From the NCBI GenBank assembly GCA_961205875.1, contig OY540809.1, positions 30,206,267-30,270,266 on the forward strand: DNA of 64,000 nucleotides, read 5' to 3'. The notes under the pieces are model-generated. The model ran no database searches and was not told the DNA's origin. It was given only the letters and a program-made list of their open reading frames with translations. Below are positions 1-12,871 of the stretch, one piece after another. Made by a program: the position numbers and the translations under genes. Origin of the DNA: Sialis fuliginosa (taxonomy: Eukaryota > Arthropoda > Insecta > Megaloptera > Sialidae). Positions within the stretch are counted from its first letter, which is position 1, and each line of letters begins with the position of its first letter.

Positions 1-108
1 TAAAAAAAATACTCATCGCTGCGCTTCATTCATTTTTAGTAGCACATATTAATTTTGTTCTCTTTAAATTCCATAAAAACAAATTAAAATAATTTTGATC
101 ACGTTTAG

Positions 109-3100
109 GATACTGAAAGTGATGCAGAATCTGAAGATTCACGTGGAGTTAGAAGACGCAGTAGTATAAAAGCTCGACAGTCATTGAATGCATCAGGTGC
201 ACGAACTCCTCGTCAAAAAGAAAATATGAGTTTGAAACGACGTCTTCATTTGATTTCAAAAGGACTTATTGAATTTCAGGTAAATATATGTTAAAAATAT
301 ATATTATTTATACAGCAAAAAAGTGCACATATATTTTGGCAATTTAGTTTTTTAATAGGTTTGAAATTAAAAACCAATAAGTTATAGGTTTCCTAACAGG
401 TAGATCGTAAGAGGTCTTAAAATAATTACACAGTTTCTTAAAGTTTCTATATGTGGTTAGTGTGTTTATTTTTGAACATAATAAATAATTAAAATATAAT
501 TTAATTAGTGTGAAGATGGTCGTCAACCCTTGTTACTTTTTATGGAAAAACCCTCAAAGAAACTTTATCCGGAATATTATGAAGTTATTGCAGAACCAAT
601 CGATGTACTCACAATTGAATCTAATATCAGAAATAATTATTATACATCCGAAGATGAGTTTATAAATGATTTTAAACTAATGTTTTCTAATTGTCGACAA
701 TTTAATGAAGAAGGGTCACAGATATACGAAGATGCTACTTTATTAGAAAAAATTTTGATGGAAAAAATCAAAGAATTAACACCAGCTGTTGAAAGAAAGA
801 CTGTTCCAAGAGTGTAAGTTGTTTAAATTATTTATTTGTTAAGAAAAAAATGTAATTTATGTTTTAATACAGGATTAAACCAAAGAAGATTTTAACACCA
901 AATGAACAGAAATTACGGAATTTATATGATGCAATTCGTGATTTCCGAGAACCAAAATCTGGTCGTCAGCTAGCTTTGATATTTATGAAGTTACCTTCTA
1001 TGAAGGTAAATAATTGTATTTATTGTCATAGTCTCTAGTTAAGTTTTTATTATCATATACTAAATTATTATTTTTATACAGGATTACCCGGATTATTATG
1101 AAGTAATAAAACAACCTATCGATATGGAAAAAATATCAGCCAAGTTGCGATCAGGGGGATTCGAGACATTAGATGAAATAGTCAGTGATTTTATTTTAAT
1201 GTTCGACAATGCTTGTAAATACAATGAGCCAGATTCCCAGATATATAAAGATGCATTGATTTTACAACGAGTATGTTTGCAAACAAAGCAACAGTTGAGG
1301 GAAGGTGACACTGATGATGTCGTACCTGATGTGCAAGCTGCTGTACAAGATTTACTTGCGACTTTGTTCACATCGGTGTATAACCATCAGGATGAGGAGG
1401 GAAGGTGTTATTCAGATTCAATGGCGGAACTTCCAGAACATGATGATTGTGAAGGGAAAAAGTAAGTGTTTTTTTAAACAGAAATTATAAAAAATAAATA
1501 TTTATACATTATATGTGTTTGTTTAAAATAACATAAATACATTTTTTTCAGAATCCGAGCTTTATCTTTTGATTTAATCAAACGTAGATTAGATCGTGGT
1601 CTGTATCGCAGACTCGATGTTTTCCAAGATGACTTTTTCTTGTGTTTGGATCGCGCTCGAAGATTATCTCGTACAGATTCACAAGTATTTGAAGATTCTA
1701 TTGAATTACAATCGTTCTTTATAAAACAGCGCGATGAACTGTGTCGAGGTGGGGAAGTTTTATCATCGCCAGCTTTAAGTTTCACATTGATGCATCTTGC
1801 TGCAATTGTTGAAGCTACAAAGCAGAATAAGTCAATTCAAGAAAGTCCCGAGGAGGAAAATGAAACGAGGAGTTCTGATGAAAATACTAACGTTAATACT
1901 GGTATTTATTATTTCAGTTAAAATTATAAAATTTCATTGGCTTTTGGTAAGAATTTTTATTATAATTTATCTGTTAATATTTTTTCTAGGAGATACAATG
2001 ACATGTAATCAACAAACCTTCAGAGTTGGTGAGTTCGTATATACTGATTCAAAAGAGAAAGGGGTGGAACCGAGTATTTTATACATAGAACGGTTATGGA
2101 CAAATAACGAAGGACAACAAATGTTATATGGAAATTATTTCTTACGACCAAGTGAAACGTACCATGTTACTACAAGAAAGTTCTTAGAAAAGGAAGTGTT
2201 TAAATCTGATGCTCATGTAGCTCTTCCATTGAATGAAGTGAAGGACAGGTGCTGCGTTTTGAGTGTCAAGGATTATTTCAAAACAAGACCAGAAGGTTAG
2301 AAAATTATTTTTTTATTGTATACAATTTTTAATAACAAAAATGATTCAGGTTATAACGAAAAAGATGTTTACGTCTGTGAATCTCGATATTCAACAAAAG
2401 CGCGTGCTTTTAAGAAAATTAAAATATGGCCAGTACCTGAAGATACTGTGAAGCTTGTGGACAGATCGATGCCTTTAGAACCTCGCCGAGTAATGTCTGT
2501 GTTCCGAGAAAGGGTTGAGAAACATAAAGACGAGCTAGCAGAACTCGCAGAGCAAGAGAGGTTGATCGAAAAAGAAAAACCGGTAAGCACACTGTTTTTT
2601 TTTTTAGTATGTAGTTATAATTATTATAATTCTGAGGTATAATGAAATTCATTTAAATAATTTTGTATCAATAATAATGTTGTATTGCATCAACTAAAAT
2701 ACATATGTGTTAAGATGAATTCTTATTTAATATTAATGCAATATGTAAATCTTTATTTTTCCAGAATGTAATGATCTACACTACTGGAGGGGACACCGCA
2801 GATGAAGTAAATACATACTACGAACAGTATAACACTATATGCAGTGGTGTGGTCAAAACAGGTGACTTTGTTTACGTCGCAACTGACACCGGAAGGCAGC
2901 TAATCGCACAAATTGATGCTATCTGGGAAACCAAAGAGTAAGTTATATTTTGTATTGTCAGAATGTTATTTATGATTGGTTAATATTTGTTATTTTAGTG
3001 GTAAATGTTGCTTCCGAGGCCCGTGGTTGGTAACACCTCAAGAAATACCTCCAAGCTCATCGTGTCGTTTAATCTATAAACAAGAGGTGTTTCTTTCAAC

Positions 3101-6100
3101 GATAGAAGATACAAACCCTCTCGTAGGTATTGTAGGGAAATGTGCTGTCCTGGAACATTCAGAATATGTCTCCTGTAAGTACTTAATTATTTCACAATTT
3201 AATACAATGATATTGAAGCAACTTCTATAATTATTTATTGCAGTCTAAATATCTTTTTAGTAATTTTTACACATTTCTTTTCCAGGTCGGCCGACTGAAA
3301 TCCCAGAATCGGATATATATGTGTGTGAATCTATTTATGATGAAGTAAAACGACATGTGTTCAAGCTGCCACCAGAGGGTTTGAAAAAATATCAGCACAG
3401 CAACGTTGTAACGGAGGATGAAATATTTTATTTCCCTCAAATTATTAATCCTGAAAAGGTATCTATATTTATTGATTTATTGAATTAAATTAAAAATATA
3501 TTTGAATAAATTTTCAATCAGATAATGACCGAAGATATCCAACTGCAACAAGAAGTGAAAGTTGAACCAGCTCGTATGATGGAAGTTGTGAGTATCTCAT
3601 TTGTTTTTACTTTGTGATTGTGTATACGTGTGAAAAAATTTTAAACAGGAATCTTCTCCTATTGTTCTCACAAAGATGGGAGCTGATGTTGATATGCTAG
3701 AGGACTCACTAGATGCTGGAGGTCCACCGTCTGTGGGATCAGGTGATATACCAACGCCGATGACTGCGGTTGTTTCCTCTGGTTTTACAGTGACCCCCGT
3801 TTCTTCAAAAAAGGTTAGTTTGTTTTTACTGTTATAATTATAAAAAAAATATATATATTTTCAATACATTTGTTCTTACAGAAAGCTATCACAAAGAAAC
3901 TCGTCACCGGATATATTTTATATTCGAGCGATGTGAGAAAACAGATTGCTCAAAATCATCCTGAATCAACGTTTGGACAAATCAGCCGCATTGTCGGAAA
4001 TGAGTGGAGATCTCTACCTGCAAACGAGAAGCAGACTTGGGAAGAGAAAGCTGCACGGTGCAATGAAGAAAACGCAGCTAAATATGCAGACATGATGGCG
4101 AAACTAGAATCGGAAAGTGCCTGCGCCAGCCCTGTACCAGCAACTACCGTAAATGCTAATAACATACCTGATCATGTAAATGAATGTTAATATTTGCTTT
4201 AGTTGGAAATTTTAAAACTAAATGTTAACAGAAACATAATTTTCCAAAAATACAATATTTAATGATTATTTCATAATATTTAGGTTTACGAATGTTGTTG
4301 GGATGATTGCGATTACCAATTCGAAGATCTCTGTGACTTAAATGAGCATTGCATTCAAGAAGGAACTGGCCATGTTCAAGTGTTTTTTGCTACTAGAAAA
4401 GATTATGACCACCAGTGCCATTGGAGAAACTGTATTCGTATAAAGAAGGGGGCACCACCTTTCCCTCACTTGTCACGACTAGCCAAGCATGTTCGTGATG
4501 TACATATCAACAAAGGCAATGGGCGTGTCATTCCATTTGGTGAACGTACAAAGTTAGTTTTATTTACATTGGTTTATATTTTATTGTAGTTTGATAAAAT
4601 GGACTTCTATTTAAAATGTTTCTGCATTAAATATATGTATATTTTTAGGAATTTTATTCCATCTCGGAAATCTTTAATCGTCCCGACAGCGCGACCATCA
4701 CCCCATACTGCATCGGCTGCTAATTCAAGTATGTGTATTGTTTTTTTATTTGAATGTGCTTCTAAAAAATTAATTGTTTACTTTTCGGCATCTATTAAAT
4801 ACCAAATGTTATATAATTTCAGTTGTTAAAAAAATAACAAAGATTAGGTCAGGAAATTTATCTTACCATAATAATACAGTGAAGTATATTTTTATGCGGG
4901 TTTGAAGTTATGTGGTGTATTTCATACAGATTCGAAAGTTCCCCATTATAGCAAGAGTGGCATTTTGACTTTAACATAAACATACAATTAGTGAGCATTT
5001 GATAAGTTTGTTACATACAATTTTTGATTTGAGTAGGTGTTTGTCTTTTTCATTATCGGAAGTCTAAATTTTCATACAAGTAGTATACTATTGTATGCAC
5101 AAGTAACTGACCAGTTTGCAACAAATAATGCTTAACACCGTCTGTCTACGCTTCTTCTATTTATTTCTTATAATTTTTCAATCATTTCTGCATGTACAGA
5201 CATATTGATAAATATTTTTTAGACTGCGGCATACATACATATTTTTGCCACGTTTGTATTCTAATGAAAATTACAACAATTGTGAATTTTGTAACAATAA
5301 AAATTTGCTATTACGAATTTTAACCCTCTGTTAGGCACGCCTATTACTGTCGCGAGTTTAGGCGCGCGGTATACATGCGTAGACCATTTTCTATAGGTCC
5401 TATAATAGCTGAATTTGATTTTTATTTGAAATGAGTTGAACTATTATGTTTATTGATGTATACTTTTCTATATAAAACATAATTTTTATTTAAGGTATTT
5501 CTCGGAAAAATTAAAAGATTCAAGAGTAAGCTCAAATTTTGTAAAAAAACTAAAAAAAGGTTATTAGAAGCTCCATTCAAAATCTTAAAATGATTGACCA
5601 TCTGTGAACGAAGATATCGTCAAAATAAAATCAAAAATTTAACATTGCGAGTATAGGGATTACGATATTTTAAGCGGATTTTCAATGAAAAAGTAAATAA
5701 TTTTATGTGAAGGAAGATCAAGAAATTTATGAAATTTTCAGGGAAACTAAATTAATATAATTGGAGTTAATATAAAAAATCTCAAGTATTTTTAAGTTAT
5801 AAGTAAAATAAAAACTTATTTTCTGATAAAAAATATCACGGTACTAGCTATGACAACGCCGCAAAGTATTGACAATTGCCGCGGTATTTAAAAATCGTAC
5901 GTGCTGAATATATTGTTCTTTTAATTTCAAGGAATAATAAAAATAATAAAAACTATTTCTTAATTATAAACTTATAATATATAACAAATTCAGCTGCAAA
6001 TAATAGTACACGTTATCACATCAAAACATTAAATAATATGTCGCTGTCATTGGGAATACAAAAGTCGCGCATGCGCAATAGAAAAAACGTTGCCAAATTT

Positions 6101-9100
6101 TATTTTAATTTATACCACGGCTATCTTGATTTTATAGTACACTTTTTTTTCCTTTTCTAACATATAGCGTACCTTGTTTCTCCCCGAGAAATACCTTAAA
6201 TTTTTGTATATTTTGTTGTGAAAAAATAAACAAAGTCAAATATCCTTTTTTGATGTTTTATTGTCACAAATTCTATATTAATTAAAAAAATAAACATAAT
6301 ACATCTAAATGAAAATATGATAAACATAATATGTTATTTATGACTAGTATATAGAGATTGCAATTAAAATGTTGCTAAGAAAAGTGTGAAAATGACGATC
6401 AAAATTGGATATTCTTATTTAGGTAAAAATGCAGTGCGAATATATATATTATGGCTTTTAATGCATATTTGCCGGATAATTGCGGTTTCTAGAATAAATA
6501 TTGAAACGTACAACATAATTGTCTAACCTCTAGCCTATTTGCCGGAAAACCGAAGAAAATTTTCCGGTGGTTGGGGGGGGATGTGCTAAACCTTATCACA
6601 TTGACTAAAATAAGGTCATTTGGTATTATTTTTCACTTTTCTCTACTTTGGGCAGGCATGAACATCTGTAGACTTTCAATGACTAAAAAAAGATCAATTA
6701 GCTTAACCCCCCTGCTCCCAAAATTTTTTTTTCACAAGTCCATTATATTTTAGAATATTACATCAATTTACTCTATCCCAAAAGAAGGGGTTAGTACCCC
6801 ATTTGCCCCCTCCTCTCCTTGCAGACGCTCATGGTTATAATGGTGTGGGGTTCTGAAATTATGGAAAACGCGAATGTTCGGTATTGTCCTAAACTCTATG
6901 TGTGGCTTTATCAACTCCCATGCAATTTTTTTTGGGTCAAACATGTCTATATTTCTGATATTAGTAAAATATAATACACACCCATAAAATAAAACCACTA
7001 TTTCTTACAAAAATGATGAAAATAAAAAATCGAAGCACAACAAAAATAGTTACACCGTTAGGCACGCGGCATACATGCGTAGACCAGCCGTTTTTGATTC
7101 GCTTTAACTCGAAAATCCGCGCTAAAATACTGCAACTAATTAACTAATAATATATAAGGATATGTAATCGGCAGCTATGAAAAAGGGCTTGTGTTTAAAT
7201 AGGGTATAAGTTTTAGTTATAACAGTTTTTATATGAGTGGTCTACGCATGTATGCCGCGCGCCTAACGGAGGGTTAATAAAATTGAAATATGTATGTAGT
7301 TACTTGTTAAAGAGTTTTTTGTAATTTTCATGTTAAATTATTAAATTAACATGCAAAATTACAAAAAACTATAAGGGACAAATATGTCCCTTGTATGTTA
7401 AAGGGTAAAACTTGAAGTAAAAATACCTTGTTAACAATTTTTCAAAATTTTCAGAAACTTTTTTATGTGGTTTTAGAAAATTAGGGGGAAGGTGTATATA
7501 AGAAAATTTTGTCATCCGTTCGTCAGTCTAGCTAGAAACTTTAAATTTTTACTGAATATGTAAAATGATGCCATCTAGTAAAAGATGTATAAATTTGTTA
7601 AAGAATAATATAAATTATAATATAAAATAGTATAAATTTCAGAGGGGGCACTAAGCACTAAACTTCTTCAATGGTGGAATAAGTTTGGTACGAAAAGTAA
7701 GAAAAGAAAGAAACTTGTCACACGTAACAATAAATTAACAATGACGTTAATAATCGTTCACCAATGTTTAGTAATAATGACAGAGGAGGTTATGTGTATC
7801 ACAATATACTGTAGGAGAAAATAAGATGATTTTCGATACAGAAACTTATCGAATATTCGATATTAGGCCAATATCGAGACTTGTATAAATCGATTCTTTT
7901 CTCGATTCGAGCATTTTTCACTTATAATGTTAGTACGCGTGCCAACGAAATAGGCGGGAAATTCAACTCCCACGAATATAACAAGTTTTCAAAGTTTCCG
8001 CCAAAATTTGCCGCCCTTCAATTCTTGCCTGCATGGTAAATCCGGGCCTGGACACATTAAAATATATAATCAAACCAGCGGAATTTGACCCTCTTTCTTA
8101 TTTTTTTCTAAATCAAAAATGACGCCTGCAAGGGGTCTTAAAGCAAATCCAAAAAAAAAAAAATGTATATCAAGACGTTTGGGGTATCAAAATGTAGATC
8201 CCAATTAGTAGAATTTGACCATATTTTTATTATTTTTTCTAACTCAAAAATGGCGCCTGTAGGGGGCTAAGAGCAGTATTTTATTTTGAACCCCCCCCCC
8301 CCTCCCCCCCCGCTAACACTGTAACTACTGGCTCAAAAAATCTGAAAAAAGTAACGAGGCTTTGGTTGGACTAACAACGACAAATACTAAAGTCAACAAT
8401 TTAATTTTAAATTTAGGATTAATAGGGAGGGGCGTCATAGAATTTTTTACTTTTATTTTCATATCTAGACATGTGGTATGTGAAAATGTAAATCTCAATT
8501 AGTAGAATATGACCCTATTTTTATATTATTTTCTAACTCAAAAATACTCCTGTGGCTCAAAACACTCCACGTAGTACGTACTTCGGAACCCTTATGGCAT
8601 ACACCCGTGTATGTCTTGCCTGAATTATTTTGTGATTTTTCTCTTTTGCAGTTGTTCGTGGAACATATCTATCGCATAAAAAAGACTTTACTGTATTAGT
8701 AATTCACAATTTTATTTATATTTGTATATGGCTTGTACTCAGAAGCCAACTAAAAATTATTATCAATGGTTAGATACATTAATTTAATATTGTATTTATG
8801 TTTTGTTTATTATCCGTTTGTGTGCATTGTAGTAACAATTTAGCAATAATATATTAACATCTAGCAAATGTTGCAGTGACTAATACACCCTCAGCTTTCT
8901 CGTTCAATAATCTGCGGGGGATTTCTCCCTCGCCATCACCAGGTAATCAGTTGACAGGTATTCCTTGTGACCTATGTGTTTTGCATGTTTGATACTCCTT
9001 GTTACAATAATCACCAATTTATACATATTATATATACATATTATATATACGACTTATTCGATAGCATTTGTTTGTAATGTTCATTGATGAATAAAAATCA

Positions 9101-10040
9101 TTATTATTATTATTATTTAATAATGGATATTTTACTGATATTCATATTCTGATACTAAAGTTAACACAAACACAATGTGTGTATGATATTCCACAAAAAC
9201 AGATAATATTAATACAAAGTTCAAACATCGTCAGACTTATTTATTTACAAACAGTAACAGTTTGAAGCAAAAATTTAACATAACATAGCTGATATGAAAA
9301 CCATAAGAAAATATCATTTCATATGTACCAATTTTTTAAACATATTTGTTAATAAATTCAACCCTTAAAATTTTTTTCTGCCGAAGAGTGTGTTAATAAT
9401 GGTTTACATTGAAATATAATTATGATAAATAATTAATTGTAAATATTTGTGTTATGTGTGGTGATTAATGTATATTGCATGTTATTGCTGTTTTTCCTAT
9501 GGATTATCCAAGTATTTTATGTTGTGAATTACTTTTATAATTATAAAATAAAAAAATATTATATTTCATATGCCTCTAACAAATATTTTTATTTAAGGTG
9601 TGGTGTCTCAGAAACCTCCTGCCGAACCACTTTTTATAACAGTTCCTCCGAGACCAACACGTGTTCTACATTCAGAGGCATATATCAAGTAAGTGTCCTT
9701 AATATATTTTCTACTTGTATGTCAATTTCAAAACAGCAATATACTGTGTTGATATTATTGATACCAATTTTTAACTTTTAAAATTACTTTACCAACTGAC
9801 ATTTATACAATTTCTAAATTCAGATACATCGAAGGTCTTCAGTCTAATAATAAGTATATGTGTAATTGGGAACGCACTTTGTATGCTACTCAAGACAACA
9901 CACCGACTCCAAACCCTGAACGTTTGCCAACATCTTGTTTACCCAGCGATATCGGAACTCACGACTCAGTAACCAGTGCTTTATGGACACTGCGGAACTA
10001 TATGATTAGTGATCTACTTAACTTAACTATAACAAAATAA
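109..10040 (+). CDS. polybromo: Polybromo (BAF180/PBRM1), C-terminal part, 18 exons; 5' part lies outside the window
   Basis: Chromatin-targeting subunit of the PBAF (SWI/SNF) remodelling complex; acts in the nucleus. Exons: 109-279, 509-813, 873-1005, 1082-1461, 1552-1901, 1990-2295, 2350-2582, 2765-2937, 2999-3174, 3286-3458, 3522-3587, 3649-3813, 3882-4175, 4284-4552, 4649-4728, 8865-8942 (or 8957), 9598-9688, 9824-10040; all GT-AG with matching phase, about 1219 residues here. Domains in order along this fragment: an acidic/basic linker; bromodomain at about 48-150 (YPEYYEVIAEPID); bromodomain at about 168-285 (YPDYYEVIKQPIDM, CKYNEPDSQIYKDA); a degenerate bromodomain at about 300-420; two BAH domains at about 458-590 and 650-780; an HMG box at about 880-950; C2H2-type fingers in exon 14 (YECCWDDCDYQF, HQCHWRNC); and the conserved tail (VPPRPTRVLHSEAY, NWERTL). 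The missing upstream part should carry the first bromodomains. The 4.1-kb intron 15 is filled with transposons. Confidence 0.96.
5324..7273. mobile_element. Non-autonomous piggyBac-like element, 1950 bp
   Basis: Terminal inverted repeats CCCTCTGTTAGGCACGC (left) and the reverse complement of CCCTCCGTTAGGCGCGC (right), flanked on both sides by TTAA (5320-5323, 7274-7277). A TTAA target and a CCC terminus are the hallmarks of the piggyBac superfamily. A further copy of the terminal motif lies at about 7051-7085 in direct orientation. An internal inverted pair lies at 5492-5508 and 6184-6200. No transposase reading frame remains. Confidence 0.8.
7490..8640 (-). repeat. Diverged copy of a dispersed repeat shared with 30583-31640
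   Basis: Motifs along it (GTAAAATGATGCCATCTAG, AAAAATGGCGCCTG, a C-run, CACGTAGTACGTACTTCGGA, ACACCCGTGTATGTC) recur in the opposite orientation at 30583-31640. It appears to be one arm-length unit of the family that forms the big hairpin at 28298-31640. A foreign segment at about 7780-8045 interrupts it. Confidence 0.65.
8942..8957 (+). other. Two in-frame alternative splice donors in polybromo exon 16
   Basis: Two GT donors lie 15 bases apart (exon end at 8942, GTAATC; exon end at 8957, GTATTC). Both leave a single G, so both keep the frame into exon 17; the longer form adds five residues (NQLTG). The sequence does not decide which is used. Confidence 0.5.
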
Positions 10041-10126
10041 GTAAGATATTATGTAAAATGTAAGATTTATATGTTATGATTGGTATTATAGTATGTATTG
10101 AAAAAATAATTATTAATAATCATTTT

Positions 10127-10132
10127 AATAAA
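10127..10132 (+). terminator. Polyadenylation signal of polybromo
   Basis: AATAAA 87 bases after the polybromo stop codon, the first good hexamer downstream, in an AT-rich 3' region. Confidence 0.5.
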
Positions 10133-11258
10133 TAATTTTTATTCATAAATGTGTTGGTTTATCTGTAACTGATGAAAATATAATAATAAACATAATATAT
10201 AACAATATTTTATGTATTTGTACATAAAGTTACAATGAAGAATATAACATTGAAAACATTAACATTATTTAAACATTTTTATAAAAACAATTTATAACAT
10301 ACCATATAATTTAATGTACAAATTGCAACTAAAATGAACAATTTATTCTGGTACACTCCAAAATTAGCTTCTTGATTTTATTTTTAACATTAAGTAGAAA
10401 ACTGAATTATATTTTGATTAATAATAAGCAAAAAGTGAACAAATAATAATTTATATTACCCTCAAATTGATTCCATTTGGAAGTACATAGATTTACTAGC
10501 CGTATTTTAATTTTCTTATTAATAGCACAGTAAATGTAAAAAATATTTTTACACGTAGTACAGTAAAAAATAAGCTGTAAATAGGTGTATGAGTACATAT
10601 ATTATATGCTTATGAATCTAATTTAAAGCTGTGTAATTTAGGCCTTTTTTTTCAAAGAGTGCAGTTATTTTTCTATGTAGATTAGTATTTGGTATATTAT
10701 TCTTTTTCATTTAAATAAGTTTTTAAAAAATAATTATTTCTTCCCCAAAACTACTTGAGATGAAACCATTTCTAGGGTGCATTCAGAGAATGGAAGTTTT
10801 AAATAAAAGTAGATATCTGAGATTCTTTTTATCTACCATAAATTTATGATGTAAAATTAAGAAAATAAAATTCTTAACTGTATAAAACAGGAGAACCGCA
10901 GCGGCATCTACAGGGGCATTGCGGATCTGCAGGTTCATCCATCCCATTTTATTTAATGTTAATAAATAATCAATAAAAAATAAATAAATGAATTTATTCA
11001 ATAATGCAGTTGTTTGATTTGTTCATAACAAGTTAGTGACGTTTTGATTTAAAGAAGGGTGTCATGGGAAAACCTTAGTTCAAAAAGAGCACCACGACTT
11101 GAAAAAGTTTGGGAACCACTGGTATAAACTATAAAAACTTTAATTTTGAATTACTTAGAATTTGTAAACTTTGTGTATTATTGAATTAGCGTCCAATGTG
11201 AACACCTATACAAATAACAACCGTTTAAATTTTAAACACCATATTTAACATCTTAACA
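10133..11258. other. Convergent intergenic region between polybromo and the sialyltransferase
   Basis: AT-rich, with no gene. At about 11047-11126 it contains a hAT-like terminus reading GTTTGGGAACCACTGG at its end. The same motif appears in reverse at 62587-62650, so it is a dispersed repeat end. Confidence 0.6.
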
Positions 11259-12871
11259 TCAGCAATTCAGTTCTTTTATCCCTGGTATCCGGATATACCC
11301 TCGTTGAAACACCGTGAAGTCATCTGCTTGGTTGATTGAAAATGCTATTAGTTTTTCTGCAGCCAGTGGATGCCAAGTACCCAGAGTGCATGTTCCAGTG
11401 GCGTCATCTCGTTGGGGTCCAAAGTAATGGCATGAAGATGAAGCCCTAACTGATGGTACGTACTCAAAAACGTCAACATAGGAACATCGCTGCACCAAGT
11501 AAGCTATAGCTGTAAGTTTAAAGTGAAATTTAAATTATATTAATTACTAAAAGTACAAGAAGTACTAATTTGCTGGATAAATAAGAAGTAATTTATTCTA
11601 CTATTATTTGTACCTAAAAATCCTGAAGATGGAGGATTTTTTCGAAGGCGATATGGTATATTGGATTGTAAAAATTTCCATACACTCCATAATGAATTTG
11701 GATTGATTAAATATAATTTTGATCTTGTATATTTTCTACGATATTCTTGGTATTGTTTGAAAACGTCTTTGTACTCGGGTTCACGATACCATTCATCTAA
11801 TGACGCATCATATCTAAAAATTAAAGGACATAATCAAGAAGATTACAATAATTTGCACACAAAGTTTGTCTAATATTTTAAAGTAGCCTGTTAAAAATAT
11901 ATTACCGACTTGGATCCCAAGCTAGCATGGCGACTCCACGATAAAGTCTTGAAGATTGAAAATGGAACTCTTCCTTTGTAATAACTTGTGAATTTATTAT
12001 TCTTATTGTTGTTTTTGATCCTACATCTTGTTCAAAGCCACTTGTTGGTGCGTGATTGAACCTTAAAATCAAATCATGTCCATCTGAAAAAATACATTTT
12101 CTTTTTATTTCGTATAACTTGAAAGATTACAAAATATAAATAATTACCTATGAATTTACCAGAATTTGAATTATTCAACGAACCCGCACTTGCGATAATG
12201 GCACAAGAATTAAAATGTTTATTCGTAAATAAATCCTTTCTTGGAATATATCGCCCGAAATCAAGATTCTTAAACGGATAATCATTTCTTCTAATCGTTT
12301 TTATTTCAACGGATTTTTTCAACTGGCACAGAATTTCACTACGAGTCTTATGTTTGTAATTGCCTCTAAGACCATTGTATTTTACATTGTATGGATTACT
12401 TTCTTTATTTCCAGATTTAAATATATCACCTTCTTTCATTAAGAATCTTTCCAATTCCATAAGAACTTTATTCTTGTAAATGTTCGTTATCTCCGAACAA
12501 TTATAAGAATTGTTATTTCCACATCTGTATGTATTTGTATCTAACTGAAGTACGGATGATTGCAAATTTGGAAATCTTGGTTTGCTATCTTTTACTATGA
12601 CTACTGTTTCATTTACAGTTTTAGTTCTGATTTGTCTTGGATTTCTTTTAGTGAATCTATCATTGTTGTGATTAGTCGAGAGCCCAGTTTCATTTGGATA
12701 CCCATGATTGTAGTAGTATATTTGTTTATCATATATACTTTTCGTAGAAGAATATGGTAGTTTTCTTGTTAAGTAGGACCAGTATTGTGACCATAAAAGA
12801 TAACCATAACCGAACATACCAAGAAAAACTAGGTTTATAAAAATATAAAAGGACACTGTTATAGCTTTCAT
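11259..12871 (-). CDS. ST6Gal: Beta-galactoside alpha-2,6-sialyltransferase (GT29, ST6Gal type), complete, 4 exons
   Basis: Type II Golgi enzyme that moves sialic acid from CMP-sialic acid to terminal galactose or GalNAc. Exons on the minus strand: 12871-12148, 12083-11906, 11813-11614, 11509-11259; phases agree, 450 residues. A short cytosolic tail and one membrane segment (about 5-27, SFYIFINLVFLGMFGYGYLL) precede a long Asn-rich stem. Sialylmotif L starts with NSCAIIASAGSL and continues across intron 1 as DGHDLILRFNHAPT. Motif S is seen as LYLINPNSLW and NPPSSGFL. Motif III is HYFG (about 395-398) and motif VS is HPLAAEK (about 414-420). The tail GIKELNC matches the family's terminal Cys. 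ATG 12869-12871 is taken as the start because it directly precedes the membrane anchor. Insects usually carry one such gene (DSiaT in Drosophila, neural). Confidence 0.95.

Larger units (their letters stand above)
4729..8864. other. Large polybromo intron filled with repeats
   Basis: Between the GTATGT donor at 4729 and the CTAG acceptor ending at 8864 there is no host coding sequence. It holds a complete TTAA-flanked piggyBac-like element (5324-7273) and a diverged copy of a dispersed repeat (about 7490-8640). The stretch 4729-5323 shows nothing recognisable. Most neighbouring introns of this gene are 50-250 bases, so the size comes from insertions. Confidence 0.8.
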
